Source of the DNA: Streptomyces sp. SCUT-3
GTDB taxonomy: Bacteria > Actinomycetota > Actinomycetes > Streptomycetales > Streptomycetaceae
NCBI RefSeq assembly: GCF_014083985.1
Contig: NZ_CP046907.1
Coordinates: 4,750,501-4,814,500 of the forward strand
Direction: 5' to 3'
Length of the DNA stretch: 64,000 nucleotides
Shown: positions 9,940 through 18,663 of the stretch, one piece after another
Layout: each line of letters opens with the position of its first letter
How positions within the stretch are numbered: position 1 is the first letter of the stretch
Notes under the pieces: generated by a model
Databases searched by the model: none
Told to the model about the DNA's origin: nothing
What the model saw: only the letters and a program-made list of their open reading frames with translations
Program-made: the position numbers and the translations under genes

Positions 9940-10434
9940 GTGGTGGCTAAGAAGACCGCGGCGAAGACCGTGGAGAAGAGCCCGGTGGCAGCCGGGGCGG
10001 GCACGGTGCCCGCGGTCGGCGGCACGGCCGTCACGAGCCCGGGCGACCTGGCCGTCAGGCCCGGCGAGGACCCCTGGACGGCCGAGGAGGTCGAGGAGAT
10101 CAGGACCGGGCTGGCCGAGGAGGCCGAACGGCTGCGCCAGGAACTGGTGGCCTCCGAGGAGACCCTCTCCGGCCTGATGCGCGACTCCGGCGGCGGCGCC
10201 GGCGACGACGAGGCGGACACCGGGACCAAGAACATCTCCCGCGAGCACGAGCTGTCGCTGGCCGCCAACGCCCGCGAGATGCTCCGCCAGACCGAGCACG
10301 CCCTGGAGCGGCTGCAGGGCGGCACCTTCGCCCTGTGCGAGTCCTGCGCGAAGCCCATCGGCAAGGCCAGGCTCCAGGCGTTCCCCCGGGCGACCCTGTG
10401 CGTGGAGTGCAAGCAGCGCCAGGAGCGCCGCTAG
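9940..10434 (+). CDS. TraR/DksA-type zinc-finger regulator
   Basis: DksA/TraR C4 zinc-finger family protein, a possible RNA-polymerase secondary-channel factor. The N-terminus is Lys/Ala-rich (MVAKKTAAKTVEKS). The central helices (about 45-125) run PWTAEEVEEIRTGLAEEAERLRQEL, and the C-terminus has the zinc motif CESCAKPIGKARLQAFPRATLCVECK (CxxC-17-CxxC). GTG at 9940 is preferred because GGGAG lies 8 nt before it and the protein then begins MVAKK; ATG 9919 in the same frame is an alternative with a poorer ribosome-binding site. It stands alone between divergent ileS and lspA. Confidence 0.85.
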   Translation: MVAKKTAAKTVEKSPVAAGAGTVPAVGGTAVTSPGDLAVRPGEDPWTAEEVEEIRTGLAEEAERLRQELVASEETLSGLMRDSGGGAGDDEADTGTKNISREHELSLAANAREMLRQTEHALERLQGGTFALCESCAKPIGKARLQAFPRATLCVECKQRQERR

Positions 10435-10608
10435 CCGCCGGACGGGCGGCGGGCCGCGCGGTCCCGGCCCCGGGGCTCCCGCCGGCCCGCGCCCGGCGCC
10501 CCGCTCCCGCCGCCCCGCGCCCGGTGCCCGGCCCGCGGGGCGGCCGGTTGCCGTACCCTCGTGGCAGCCGGGTGATGCCCGGCGCTGGACACCTGGTGAG
10601 GGACTCAC

Positions 10609-11268
10609 GTGACGAAGGCGGAGCCGACCATCGGTACCGGACCGGAGCAGCGGCCGCGGGGCGCGGCACGGGACGCGCAGGACGAGACGCCCGGGGGTGC
10701 CGCGAAGGAGGCCCCCGCGGGCGCGGATTCCGCGCCCGCCGACTCCGGGGACGCGGGCTCCGCGGACGCCCCCGCGCCCCGCGGCCCGCGGCGCATCCCC
10801 GCGCTCCTGTCGGTCGCCGTCGTCGCCTACGCGATCGACCTGATCACCAAGATCCTCGTGGTGGAGCACCTCGAGGGAAATCCGCCGATCGACGTCGTCG
10901 GCGAGTACCTGCGCTTCCACGCCATCCGCAACCCCGGGGCGGCGTTCGGCATCGGCGAGGCGCTGACCGTCTTCCTCACCCTGATCGCGATGGCCGTCGT
11001 CGTGGTGATCGCCCGCATAGCCCGCAGGCTGCACAGCCTGCCGTGGGCGATCGCGCTCGGACTGCTGCTCGGCGGCGCCCTGGGCAACCTCACCGACCGG
11101 ATCTTCCGCTCCCCCGGGGTCTTCGAGGGCCACGTGGTGGACTTCATCGCCCCCGCCCACTTCGCCATCTTCAACATCGCCGACTCGGCGATCGTGTGCG
11201 GAGGGATCCTGATCGTCTGGCTGTCCTTCCGCGGGCTGGACCCCGACGGGACCGTGCACGAGGACTGA
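10609..11268 (+). CDS. lspA: lipoprotein signal peptidase
   Basis: Type II signal peptidase cleaving diacylated prolipoproteins at the lipobox, an inner-membrane aspartyl protease. A 60-residue hydrophilic N-terminal extension rich in Ala/Pro/Asp precedes four membrane segments. Catalytic aspartates sit in GNLTDRIF and [17 protein letters not shown] is the other conserved motif. GTG start follows GTGAGGGA. The extension is common in streptomycete LspA. Probably translated with rluD downstream. Confidence 0.97.
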   Translation: MTKAEPTIGTGPEQRPRGAARDAQDETPGGAAKEAPAGADSAPADSGDAGSADAPAPRGPRRIPALLSVAVVAYAIDLITKILVVEHLEGNPPIDVVGEYLRFHAIRNPGAAFGIGEALTVFLTLIAMAVVVVIARIARRLHSLPWAIALGLLLGGALGNLTDRIFRSPGVFEGHVVDFIAPAHFAIFNIADSAIVCGGILIVWLSFRGLDPDGTVHED

Positions 11269-11327
11269 ACGGGCGCGGGCGGGCCGCGGCCGTCCGGCCG
11301 CCTGCACCGGGGCCGCGCCGAGTCCGG

Positions 11328-11333
11328 CATACT
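11328..11333 (+). promoter_or_regulatory. -10-like CATACT, 7 nt before rluD
   Basis: CATACT, then 7 nt, then the GTG of rluD. No Shine-Dalgarno is visible, so a leaderless mRNA is plausible. Confidence 0.45.
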
Positions 11334-11340
11334 CGACCGG

Positions 11341-12282
11341 GTGAGCACGATTCCCGAGATCCGAAACCTTCCCGTACCCGACGGCCTGGAGGGCGAGCGC
11401 GTCGACGCCGCCCTCTCCCGCATGTTCGGCTTCTCGAGGACCAAGGCGGCCGAACTCGCCGCCGCCGGCAAGGTCACCCTCGACGGCGCGGCCGCCGGCA
11501 AGTCGGACCGGGTGCACGGCGGCGCCTGGCTGGAGGTCGAGATGCCGGCCCCAGCCGCCCCCGTGCGGATCGTCGCCGAGCCGGTCGAGGGCATGGAGAT
11601 CGTGCACGACGACGAGCACCTGGTCGTCGTCGTCAAGCCGGTCGGGGTCGCCGCCCACCCCAGCCCGGGCTGGACCGGCCCCACCGTGATCGGCGGGCTC
11701 GCCGCGGCCGGCTACCGGATCTCCACCTCCGGTGCCGCCGAGCGCCAGGGCATCGTGCACCGCCTGGACGTGGGCACCTCCGGCCTGATGGTGGTGGCCA
11801 AGTCCGAGCGCGCCTACACCGTGCTCAAGCAGCAGTTCCGCGAGCGCACCGTCGACAAGCGCTACCACGCCCTCGTCCAGGGGCACCCCGACCCGATGAG
11901 CGGCACCGTCGACGCGCCCATCGACCGCCACCCCACCCACGACTACAAGTGGGCCGTGGTCGCCGGAGGCAAGCCCAGCGTCACCCACTACGACCTGGTC
12001 GAGGCGTTCCGCGCCGCCAGCCTCCTCGACATCAAGCTCGAGACCGGCCGCACCCACCAGATCCGGGTGCACATGTCCGCGCTGCGCCACCCCTGCGTCG
12101 GCGACCTCACCTACGGCGCCGACCCCACCCTGGCCAAGCGGCTGCGGCTCGGCCGCCAGTGGCTGCACGCCGTCCGGCTCGGCTTCGAGCACCCCGAGGA
12201 CGGCCGCTGGGTGGAGTTCGCCAGCGACTACCCCGAGGACCTCCGGCACGCCCTGGACACCGTCCGGGCGGAGAGCTCCTGA
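11341..12282 (+). CDS. rluD: 23S rRNA pseudouridine synthase RluD family
   Basis: RluA-family pseudouridine synthase, expected to modify helix 69 of 23S rRNA. An S4 RNA-binding domain (about 16-80, [26 protein letters not shown]) precedes the catalytic domain, with the active aspartate in [19 protein letters not shown], plus KRYHALVQG and [14 protein letters not shown] start is chosen from the -10/start spacing. The terminal TGA shares its last base with the next ATG (TGATG). Confidence 0.95.
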   Translation: MSTIPEIRNLPVPDGLEGERVDAALSRMFGFSRTKAAELAAAGKVTLDGAAAGKSDRVHGGAWLEVEMPAPAAPVRIVAEPVEGMEIVHDDEHLVVVVKPVGVAAHPSPGWTGPTVIGGLAAAGYRISTSGAAERQGIVHRLDVGTSGLMVVAKSERAYTVLKQQFRERTVDKRYHALVQGHPDPMSGTVDAPIDRHPTHDYKWAVVAGGKPSVTHYDLVEAFRAASLLDIKLETGRTHQIRVHMSALRHPCVGDLTYGADPTLAKRLRLGRQWLHAVRLGFEHPEDGRWVEFASDYPEDLRHALDTVRAESS

Positions 12283-12785
12283 TGGAGACCAGCGCCCCCG
12301 CCGCTCCCGCGGCCCCCGCTGCTCCCGCGGCCCCCGCCGTGGCCGTCGTCGGCGAGGACGCCCTGGCCGCGGTGCACGCCGTGCGCCGGGAGGTGTTCGT
12401 CGTCGAGCAGGGCGTGCCCGAGGAGGAGGAGTGGGACTCCTACGACGCCGGCGCCGTCCACCTGCTCGCCACCGGTCCCGACGGTCCCGTCGGCACCGCC
12501 CGCCTGCTGCACGGCGGGGTCGCCCGTGCCAAGTACGGCCTGCCCGCCGGCGTCGCGGCCCTGGGCCGCGTGGCGGTGCGCGCCGCCGCGCGAGGCACCG
12601 GCCTGGGGGCCGCGCTGGTGCGCGCCGCGGAGGAGCAGGCCCGGCTGCTCGGCGCGACGGGCGTGTACCTGGAGGCGCAGGTGCACGCGGTGCCGTTCTA
12701 CGCCCGGCTCGGCTACACCGCCTTCGGCCAGGAGTTCGACGACGGCAGCGGTATCATGCACAGGGCCATGCGGCGCGGTCTCTAG
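12282..12785 (+). CDS. GNAT family N-acetyltransferase
   Basis: Acetyl-CoA-dependent acyltransferase of the ElaA/YjcF-like branch. Residues about 25-55 (HAVRREVFVVEQGVPEEEEWD) match that subfamily; the acetyl-CoA loop is LGRVAVRAAARGTGLGAALV, and the end is VYLEAQVHAVPFYARLGYTAFGQEFDDGSGIMHRAM. The first 20 residues are an Ala/Pro repeat ([12 protein letters not shown]) encoded by near-identical 12-bp units. Starts one base into the rluD stop, so it is probably translationally coupled. Substrate unknown. Confidence 0.88.
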   Translation: METSAPAAPAAPAAPAAPAVAVVGEDALAAVHAVRREVFVVEQGVPEEEEWDSYDAGAVHLLATGPDGPVGTARLLHGGVARAKYGLPAGVAALGRVAVRAAARGTGLGAALVRAAEEQARLLGATGVYLEAQVHAVPFYARLGYTAFGQEFDDGSGIMHRAMRRGL

Positions 12786-12884
12786 CACCGGGAGGGGGCG
12801 GACCGCTCCGTGCGCGGCGGGCCGCCGGCCGGCCGCGGTCCGGGCTCCGAGCCCGTACGCCCCGCCCGCCGGAGAGTGCCGCCC

Positions 12885-14471
12885 GTGGACCAACTGGCCC
12901 TGTTGTTCGTCGTCCTGCTGGCCGCGGTGTGCATGGTGCCGCTGGGGGAGCGGCTGGGACTGCCCTCGCCGGTCCTGATGACGCTGTTCGGCGGCGTGCT
13001 GGCCCTGCTGCCCTTCGTGCCCGACGTCGAGGTGCCTCCGGACCTGATCCTGCCCCTGGTGCTGCCGCCGCTGCTGTACTCCGCGGCCCAGCGGACCTCC
13101 TGGCGGCAGTTCGCGGCCAACGTCAGGCCGATCCTCCTGTTGGCCGTCGCGCTGGTGCTGGTCACCACGGCCGCGGTCGCCGCGACCGCGCAGGCGGTGG
13201 TGCCCGCGCTGTCGCTGGCCGCCGCCGTGGCCCTGGGCGCGCTGGTGGCGCCGCCCGACCCGGTGGCCGCGACCGCCGTGGCCGGCTCCCTCGGGCTGCC
13301 CCGGCGCATGGTCTCCGTCCTGGAGGGCGAGGGGCTGTTCAACGACGTCACCGCCATCGTCGTCTACCACGTGGCGATCGCCGCCGCCGTCACCGGCACC
13401 TTCTCCGCCCCCGCGGCCGCTGGGCAGCTGCTGCTCTCGGCGGTCGTCGCCGTGGCCGTCGGCCTCCTGCTGGGCCTGGCGACCCGCACGCTCATGGGCC
13501 TGCTCGGCGATCCCACCCTGCAGATCGGCCTCAGCCTGCTGGTGCCCTTCGCCGCCTACGCGCTCGCCGAGGAGATGCACGGCTCGGGGGTCCTGGCGGT
13601 CCTGGTCACGGCGCTGTTCCTGGCCGAGCGCGCCGGTACCGCCGACGACGTGACGGCCCGCCTGGCCGGCCACGCGTTCTGGCGCGTCGTCGAGACCCTG
13701 GTCACCGGGGTCGCGTTCGGCCTGATCGGCCTGGAGCTGCACGCCGTGCTGGCCTCGTCCGAGGGCCACTGGCGGCAGTGGCTCGGGCAGGCCGCGGTCG
13801 TGGTCGCCGTGGTGGTCGGGGTCAGGCTGCTGTGGCTGCTGCCGGCGGCCTGGCTGGCCAGGCGGCTGCACCGGAACAAGGACGTCGACGAGGACGTGCC
13901 GATGAGCCCGCGCGAGGTCGTCGTCATGTGGTGGGCGGGCATGCGCGGGGTGGCCTCCGTCGCCCTGGTGCTCGCCGTGCCGCTCACGGTCGACGGCGGC
14001 CGGCCGTTCCCGGGGCGCGACCAGATGCTGTTCGTCGCCTTCGCCGTGGTCCTGGCCACCCTGGTCCTCCAGGGGCTGACGCTGCCGTGGCTGGTCGGGC
14101 GGCTCGGGGTGACCGGTGACGGCGCGCACGAGTACCGGACCGAGCAGCAGCTCGCCCGCCGCGCCTACCGGGCCGCCCGGAAGCGGCTGAAGGAGATCGA
14201 GGACGGCGAGGACCTCCCCGAGGAGGTCGTGGAGCGGCTGCGCACCCGGGCCTACGACATCGGGGCCCGCATCAACCCCGAGATGGCCGACGAGGACAAG
14301 CGCGACGCCTACCGGCAGCGCACCCGGCGGCTGCACGAACTGCGCCGCATCGAGGCGGAGATGCTCGCCGCCGCGCGGCACGAGGTCCTCGCCGCGCGCA
14401 GCGAGCGCGGCACGGACCCCGAGATCGTCGACCGGGTGCTGCGCCAGCTCGACGTGCGCAGCCTGCGGTAG
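12885..14471 (+). CDS. CPA1 family Na+/H+ (or K+/H+) antiporter
   Basis: Integral membrane cation/proton antiporter of the NhaP/CPA1 group. About 12 hydrophobic helices span residues 1-400, with the family motif APPDPVAATAVAG and EGEGLFNDVTAIVVY. A charged cytoplasmic tail follows (about 415-528, EYRTEQQLARRAYRAARKRLKEIED...). GTG 12885 has GGAGAG 8 nt upstream; an ATG 75 nt earlier would add an implausible Arg/Pro leader. Ion specificity is not evident. Confidence 0.9.
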   Translation: MDQLALLFVVLLAAVCMVPLGERLGLPSPVLMTLFGGVLALLPFVPDVEVPPDLILPLVLPPLLYSAAQRTSWRQFAANVRPILLLAVALVLVTTAAVAATAQAVVPALSLAAAVALGALVAPPDPVAATAVAGSLGLPRRMVSVLEGEGLFNDVTAIVVYHVAIAAAVTGTFSAPAAAGQLLLSAVVAVAVGLLLGLATRTLMGLLGDPTLQIGLSLLVPFAAYALAEEMHGSGVLAVLVTALFLAERAGTADDVTARLAGHAFWRVVETLVTGVAFGLIGLELHAVLASSEGHWRQWLGQAAVVVAVVVGVRLLWLLPAAWLARRLHRNKDVDEDVPMSPREVVVMWWAGMRGVASVALVLAVPLTVDGGRPFPGRDQMLFVAFAVVLATLVLQGLTLPWLVGRLGVTGDGAHEYRTEQQLARRAYRAARKRLKEIEDGEDLPEEVVERLRTRAYDIGARINPEMADEDKRDAYRQRTRRLHELRRIEAEMLAAARHEVLAARSERGTDPEIVDRVLRQLDVRSLR

Positions 14472-14510
14472 CCCTGCGGTAGCGGGCTCCCCGGCGGCCG
14501 GTACGCACCC

Positions 14511-14544
14511 GCCCGGCGGCGGCCCGCGGGGGCCGCCGCCGGGC
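14511..14544. terminator. 14-bp-stem hairpin between convergent genes
   Basis: GCCCGGCGGCGGCC (14511-14524) and its exact complement (14531-14544) flank a 6-nt loop between the antiporter and DUF3817 genes. Likely bidirectional. Confidence 0.7.
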
Positions 14545-14552
14545 GAGGCCCG

Positions 14553-14969
14553 TCAGGCGGTGCCGGACCGGGACGCCCCGGACCGGGGCGTACGGCGTCC
14601 GCCCTCCCCGGGCGGCCGGGGGCCGGACGGGTCGAGCAGGCCGCGGCGCCGGGCCCAGGCCTCGAACACCACCGTCGCGAACGGCGGCACCGAGGCGGCC
14701 AGCGCGCACAGGACCGTCCAGCGCAGCGGCCACTTCAGGCGGACCGCCACCAGCACGGTGACGGCGACGTACACCACGAACGCGGCGCCGTGCAGGCTGC
14801 CGAAGATCCGCACGCCCAGCTCGGTGGTCTCCGGGACGTACTTGACGTACATCCCGGCCAGCAGCCCGGCCCAGGTGAACGCCTCGACGGCCGCGATCAC
14901 GGAGAACCAGCGCACCAGGCGGCGCGTCGTCCGGTCGGGCGCCCCGCGGGACGCGTCGTCCGCGCTCAT
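14553..14969 (-). CDS. DUF3817 domain membrane protein
   Basis: A 138-aa integral membrane protein matching DUF3817: three or four hydrophobic segments with LVRWFSVIAAVEAFTWAGLLAGMYVKYV and GVRIFGSLHGAAFVVYVAVTVLVAVRLKW. The C-terminal 35 residues are Arg/Gly/Pro-rich and probably cytoplasmic. Its ATG overlaps the stop of the MMPL gene by 4 nt (ATGA), so the two are co-transcribed and presumably under the same TetR repressor. Function unknown. Confidence 0.87.
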   Translation of the reverse strand: MSADDASRGAPDRTTRRLVRWFSVIAAVEAFTWAGLLAGMYVKYVPETTELGVRIFGSLHGAAFVVYVAVTVLVAVRLKWPLRWTVLCALAASVPPFATVVFEAWARRRGLLDPSGPRPPGEGGRRTPRSGASRSGTA

Positions 14970-17182
14970 GCGGTCCTCCCCGGGGCCTTCGTCGCGGCCT
15001 CCGCCGGGGCCGCGGCGCCGGGCGCGGCCTGTGCCCGGGAGTGCGGCATCCGGGCGGGCCACAGGGCGCGGTCGCCGAGCAGCCGGACGACGGCCGGGAC
15101 CAGGAGCGGCCTGATCAGGAAGGTGTCGAGCAGGACGCCGAGGGCCATCGCGAACCCGAACTGGAACAGCTCGCGGATCGGCTGGGTCGTCAGCACGGCG
15201 AAGGTGGCCGCCAGGATCAGGCCCGCGGAGGAGACGACGCCGCCGGTGCGGGTGACCGCAGTCCGGAGCGCCTGCACGGGCGGGGCCGTGCGGACCTCCT
15301 GCTTGAAGCGGCTCATGATGAAGATGTTGTAGTCGACGCCGAGGGCGACGAGGAAGACGAAGACGTAGGCGGTGACCCGGTTGCCGATGCCGTCGTCGCC
15401 GAGGACGGTCAGGGTGGTGAGGACGGTGGCGCCCATCGTGGCCAGGAAGGACAGGACCAGCGTCACGGCCAGGTAGAGCGGGGCGAGGACCGACCGCAGG
15501 AGCACGACCAGCACCGCGGTGACGACGGCCAGCACGAGCAGGACGACGGCCACCGTGTCGCGGTCGAGCGCGGAGCGGATGTCGGCCGTCCGGGCCGTCT
15601 CGCCGTCCACCAGGACCTCGGGGGAGACGACTCCGGCGCGCGCGGCCGCGGCCGCGGCGGATTCCTGCAGGGGTTCGACCGCGTCGAGCGCCTCCGGGCC
15701 GTAGGGGTTGCCGTCCAGGACGACGGTGAACGCCGCGGTGCGGCCGTCGCCGCTGAGCCGCGGGTGCTCGCCGACCCGGGCCACGCCGTCCGCGCCGGAC
15801 AGCGCGTCGGCGATGCGGGCGGGGGCGTCCGTCGTGCGCAGGTCGCCGTCGCCGCGGACCAGGACGGTGGCGGGCGCGGTCTCCCCGGGGCCGAACGCCT
15901 CGGCGACGAGCTCCTGGCCGCGCTCGGACCCGGTGTCGACGCGGAAGCCGCTGACGAAGTCGAAGCTCTCCTGGTAGCCGGCCAGGCCGGCGCTCATCGC
16001 CAGGAGGAGGGCGACGACCGCCCCGGCGACCTTGGCGGGCGCGCGGGTGACGGTGTCGGCGACGCGGTGCCACACGGCGCCGCCGAGGCTGCGCTCCGCG
16101 GCCCTGGCGACGCCTCCCGGCCAGAAGACGGCGCGCCCCAGGAGGAGGACGAGCGCGGGGACGAAGGTGAAGGCCACCAGCGCCATGACCGCGACGCCGA
16201 GGGCGAGGTACGGGCCGAAGCCGCGCAGCGACGGCGAGACGGCGACCAGCAGCGCGAACATGGCGAGCACGACCGTCGAGGCGCTGGCCAGCACGGTCTC
16301 CCCGACGGACCGCATCGCGGTGTGCATCGCCCGCCAACGGTCGGGCTCGTCCAGCAGGGCCTCGCGGTAGCGGGCGGTGATGACGAGCACGTAGTCGGTG
16401 CCCACGCCGAAGAGCAGGACCGTCATGATCGAGGCCGTCTGGGAGCTGATGTCGATCCAGCCGGCGTCCGCGGCGAGGGCGCCGAGCGTCTCCGCCACCC
16501 GCATCGCCACCCCGGCGGCCACCAGGGGGACGAGGGCCAGCAGGGGCGAGCGGTAGATGGCGAGCAGCAGGACCAGGACGAGCAGGATCGTTGCCAGGAG
16601 CAGCACCTTGTCGCCGTTGCTGAACACCTCGACGGTGTCCGTGGCGATGCCCGCGGGTCCGGTGACGGCGACCTCGGCGTCACCGGCCCGGTCGGCGGCC
16701 AGCTTCCGGATCTTCTCGACGTCGGCCCGGAACGACTCGTCGGAGGGGCTGCCCTCCATCGGCGCGACGATCATCTGCGTCCCGCCGTCCTTCGAGACGA
16801 GGTCCGCCGCGGGGCCGGGGTTCTTGCCGGGCCCCCCGGCGGGGGAGAGCACGCCGGTCACCTGCCCGGGGCGGCCCGGCCCGGACAGGGCGGCGGTGAT
16901 CCGCCGGACCGCCCGCTCGGCGCTGCCCCGGTCGCCGTCCGCGCCGCGCACCACGACGACGGCGGGGACCGCGTCCTGCCCGGGGAACTCCTTCCGGGCC
17001 AGTTCGCGGGCCCTCATGGAGTCCGAGGCGGCCGGGGGGAGGTTGGCGGAGGTGTTGTCCTGGACGGACTTCAGGTCGGGTGCGAGTTGCGCCAGGAGCC
17101 CTGCCAGGAGGACCCAGAACAGGACCACGGCGGCGGCGCGTTTCCTCGAACCCAGGAAGCATCGGAGAATGCTGGAGTACAT
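14966..17182 (-). CDS. MMPL/RND family transporter
   Basis: A 738-aa RND-type membrane transporter of the MMPL class, which moves lipids or drugs using the proton gradient. Two repeats, each with one helix, an extracellular domain and five helices: MYSSILRCFLGSRKRAAAVVLFWVLLAG at the start; the GTDYVLVITARYRE motif in repeat 1 and ALGVDYNIFIMSRFKQE in repeat 2 hold the proton-relay Asp-Tyr pair. The ATG is the first in frame after the operator palindrome. Divergent from a TetR gene, an arrangement typical of efflux pumps. Substrate unknown. Confidence 0.92.
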   Translation of the reverse strand: MYSSILRCFLGSRKRAAAVVLFWVLLAGLLAQLAPDLKSVQDNTSANLPPAASDSMRARELARKEFPGQDAVPAVVVVRGADGDRGSAERAVRRITAALSGPGRPGQVTGVLSPAGGPGKNPGPAADLVSKDGGTQMIVAPMEGSPSDESFRADVEKIRKLAADRAGDAEVAVTGPAGIATDTVEVFSNGDKVLLLATILLVLVLLLAIYRSPLLALVPLVAAGVAMRVAETLGALAADAGWIDISSQTASIMTVLLFGVGTDYVLVITARYREALLDEPDRWRAMHTAMRSVGETVLASASTVVLAMFALLVAVSPSLRGFGPYLALGVAVMALVAFTFVPALVLLLGRAVFWPGGVARAAERSLGGAVWHRVADTVTRAPAKVAGAVVALLLAMSAGLAGYQESFDFVSGFRVDTGSERGQELVAEAFGPGETAPATVLVRGDGDLRTTDAPARIADALSGADGVARVGEHPRLSGDGRTAAFTVVLDGNPYGPEALDAVEPLQESAAAAAARAGVVSPEVLVDGETARTADIRSALDRDTVAVVLLVLAVVTAVLVVLLRSVLAPLYLAVTLVLSFLATMGATVLTTLTVLGDDGIGNRVTAYVFVFLVALGVDYNIFIMSRFKQEVRTAPPVQALRTAVTRTGGVVSSAGLILAATFAVLTTQPIRELFQFGFAMALGVLLDTFLIRPLLVPAVVRLLGDRALWPARMPHSRAQAAPGAAAPAEAATKAPGRTA

Positions 17183-17210
17183 GACGGGTGGGCAGCCTTC
17201 GTCGAAGAAG

Positions 17211-17232
17211 TTAGAGACAGGGGTGTCTCTAA
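17211..17232. promoter_or_regulatory. perfect inverted-repeat operator for the TetR regulator
   Basis: TTAGAGACA and TGTCTCTAA, 9-bp arms with a 4-bp spacer, lie midway between the divergent MMPL and tetR starts. A TAAGAT -10-like hexamer for tetR (17230-17235) overlaps the right arm, so the bound repressor could block both directions. Confidence 0.8.
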
Positions 17233-17320
17233 GATGGCGCCAAGCTAACAGCCGTCTCCGAACACGGGCAACCCGGTGCAGCCGGGCGCGGTGCGCCGGC
17301 GCGACGATGGTGGGGAGAAG

Positions 17321-17923
17321 ATGCCGAAGATCGAGGCGGGAAGCGTCCGCGAGCACCGCGCACAGCGACTGGAGCGGCTGATCGACGCGGCCGAGGCGAT
17401 CGTGGCCGAGGAGGGGGTCGACGCCCTCACCGCCGGGGCGGTCGCCAAGCGGGCGGGGATCGCGCGCAACAGCATCTACCGGTACTTCGACTCCGTCGAC
17501 GACCTGCTCCAGCTCGTCGTCACGCGCGAGTTCCCGGCCTGGATCGCCGCCGTCGACCGGGCCGTCGCGGCCGAACGGACCCCCCGGGACCGGGCCGTCG
17601 CCTACGTGCGGGCCAACCTCGAACAGGCCGCCCGCGGCACCCACGGCTGGCGCGCGTCGCTGTCCCGCGGCTCCCTGTCCGCCTCGGCCCGGCAGCAGGT
17701 GAGGGAACTGCACACGTCCCTGCACGCCTGCCTGGAACGGGTGATCGCCGAACTCGCACCGCCCCATCCCGTGCTCACGGTCGCGGTGATCCAGGCGGTC
17801 GTGGACACCTGCATCCGCAGGATCGACGAGGGCGACGAACCGGCCGAGGTGTTCGAATTCGCCGCCCGGGCCACGGAAAGGCTCCTCGCCCCGGACGCGG
17901 ACCGGGGCCCGGACCCGGACTGA
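17321..17923 (+). CDS. TetR family repressor
   Basis: One-component repressor, 200 aa. The N-terminal helix-turn-helix (about 12-60) reads RLERLIDAAEAIVAEEGVDALTAGAVAKRAGIARNSIYRYFDSVDDLL, the classic TetR signature. The remainder is the ligand-binding helical domain. ATG 17321 has GGGGAG 3-4 nt upstream; an in-frame start 45 nt earlier is less likely. Expected to bind the palindrome at 17211-17232 and to control the divergent MMPL/DUF3817 pair and itself. Ligand unknown. Confidence 0.92.
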   Translation: MPKIEAGSVREHRAQRLERLIDAAEAIVAEEGVDALTAGAVAKRAGIARNSIYRYFDSVDDLLQLVVTREFPAWIAAVDRAVAAERTPRDRAVAYVRANLEQAARGTHGWRASLSRGSLSASARQQVRELHTSLHACLERVIAELAPPHPVLTVAVIQAVVDTCIRRIDEGDEPAEVFEFAARATERLLAPDADRGPDPD

Positions 17924-17983
17924 GCCCCGGACCCGGACCGGCCCCCGGGCGACCGCCGGCCCCCGGGGCGGGGCCGCCCCGGC

Positions 17984-18580
17984 CTACCCGGCGGCGACCG
18001 GACGGTAGGTGCACACGTGCACGCCCGTACCGCTGGTCACCGACGAGACCAGCTCGAGCGTGCGCAGCACGCCGTCGCCGGGGAAGATCGTCTTCCCGCC
18101 CCCGAGGATCACCGGCATGATCATCAGCCGGAGCTCGTCGACCAGGCCCTCGTGCAGGAGGGTGCGCACGAGCGCGGAGCTGCCCATCACCAGCAGGTCG
18201 CCGCCCTCTGCCCCGCGCAGTTCCCGGAGGCGGGCGACGGCCCCCTCGCCGGGGATCCGCACGGTGTTCCGCCACGTCAGGTCGTCGTCGCCCAGCGTGC
18301 CGGACACGACGTACTTCGGGATCGCGTTCATCCGGTCGGCGAACGGGTCGCCGGCCCGCCCCGGCCACGCCGCCGCCATCGTCTGCCACGTGCGGCGCCC
18401 GAACAGCAGGGCCCCGGCCCCGGCGAGCGCTTCGTCGAAGGCGCCGCCCACCGTCTCCGGGTCGAAGAACCGGCCCGACCAGCCGCCGTGGGCGAATCCG
18501 CCGTCGGTGTCCTCGCCGGGGCCGCCCGGTGCCTGCACGACGCCGTCCAGGCTCATGAACTCGACCACTACGATGCGCAC
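17984..18580 (-). CDS. dihydrofolate reductase family protein (RibD C-terminal-like)
   Basis: A 198-aa protein of the RibD_C/YyaP superfamily, NADPH-binding reductases of mostly unknown substrate. Motifs: MRIVVVEFMSLDGVVQAPGG at the start, ALLFGRRTWQTMAAAWP (about 58-74), KYVVSGTL, GGDLLVMGSSALVRTLLHEGLVDELRLMIMPVILGGGKTIFP (about 125-168). It stands alone and converges on tetR. Not the essential folate DHFR, which is shorter and has a different N-terminal pattern. Confidence 0.85.
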   Translation of the reverse strand: MRIVVVEFMSLDGVVQAPGGPGEDTDGGFAHGGWSGRFFDPETVGGAFDEALAGAGALLFGRRTWQTMAAAWPGRAGDPFADRMNAIPKYVVSGTLGDDDLTWRNTVRIPGEGAVARLRELRGAEGGDLLVMGSSALVRTLLHEGLVDELRLMIMPVILGGGKTIFPGDGVLRTLELVSSVTSGTGVHVCTYRPVAAG

Positions 18581-18663
18581 GGGAACCGCTCCTCTTCGTC
18601 ATGGGGTACGGCACCGAAGACTGCCACGAGGCTGTGACAACGCCGCGCCCCCGCGCCGCGCCC

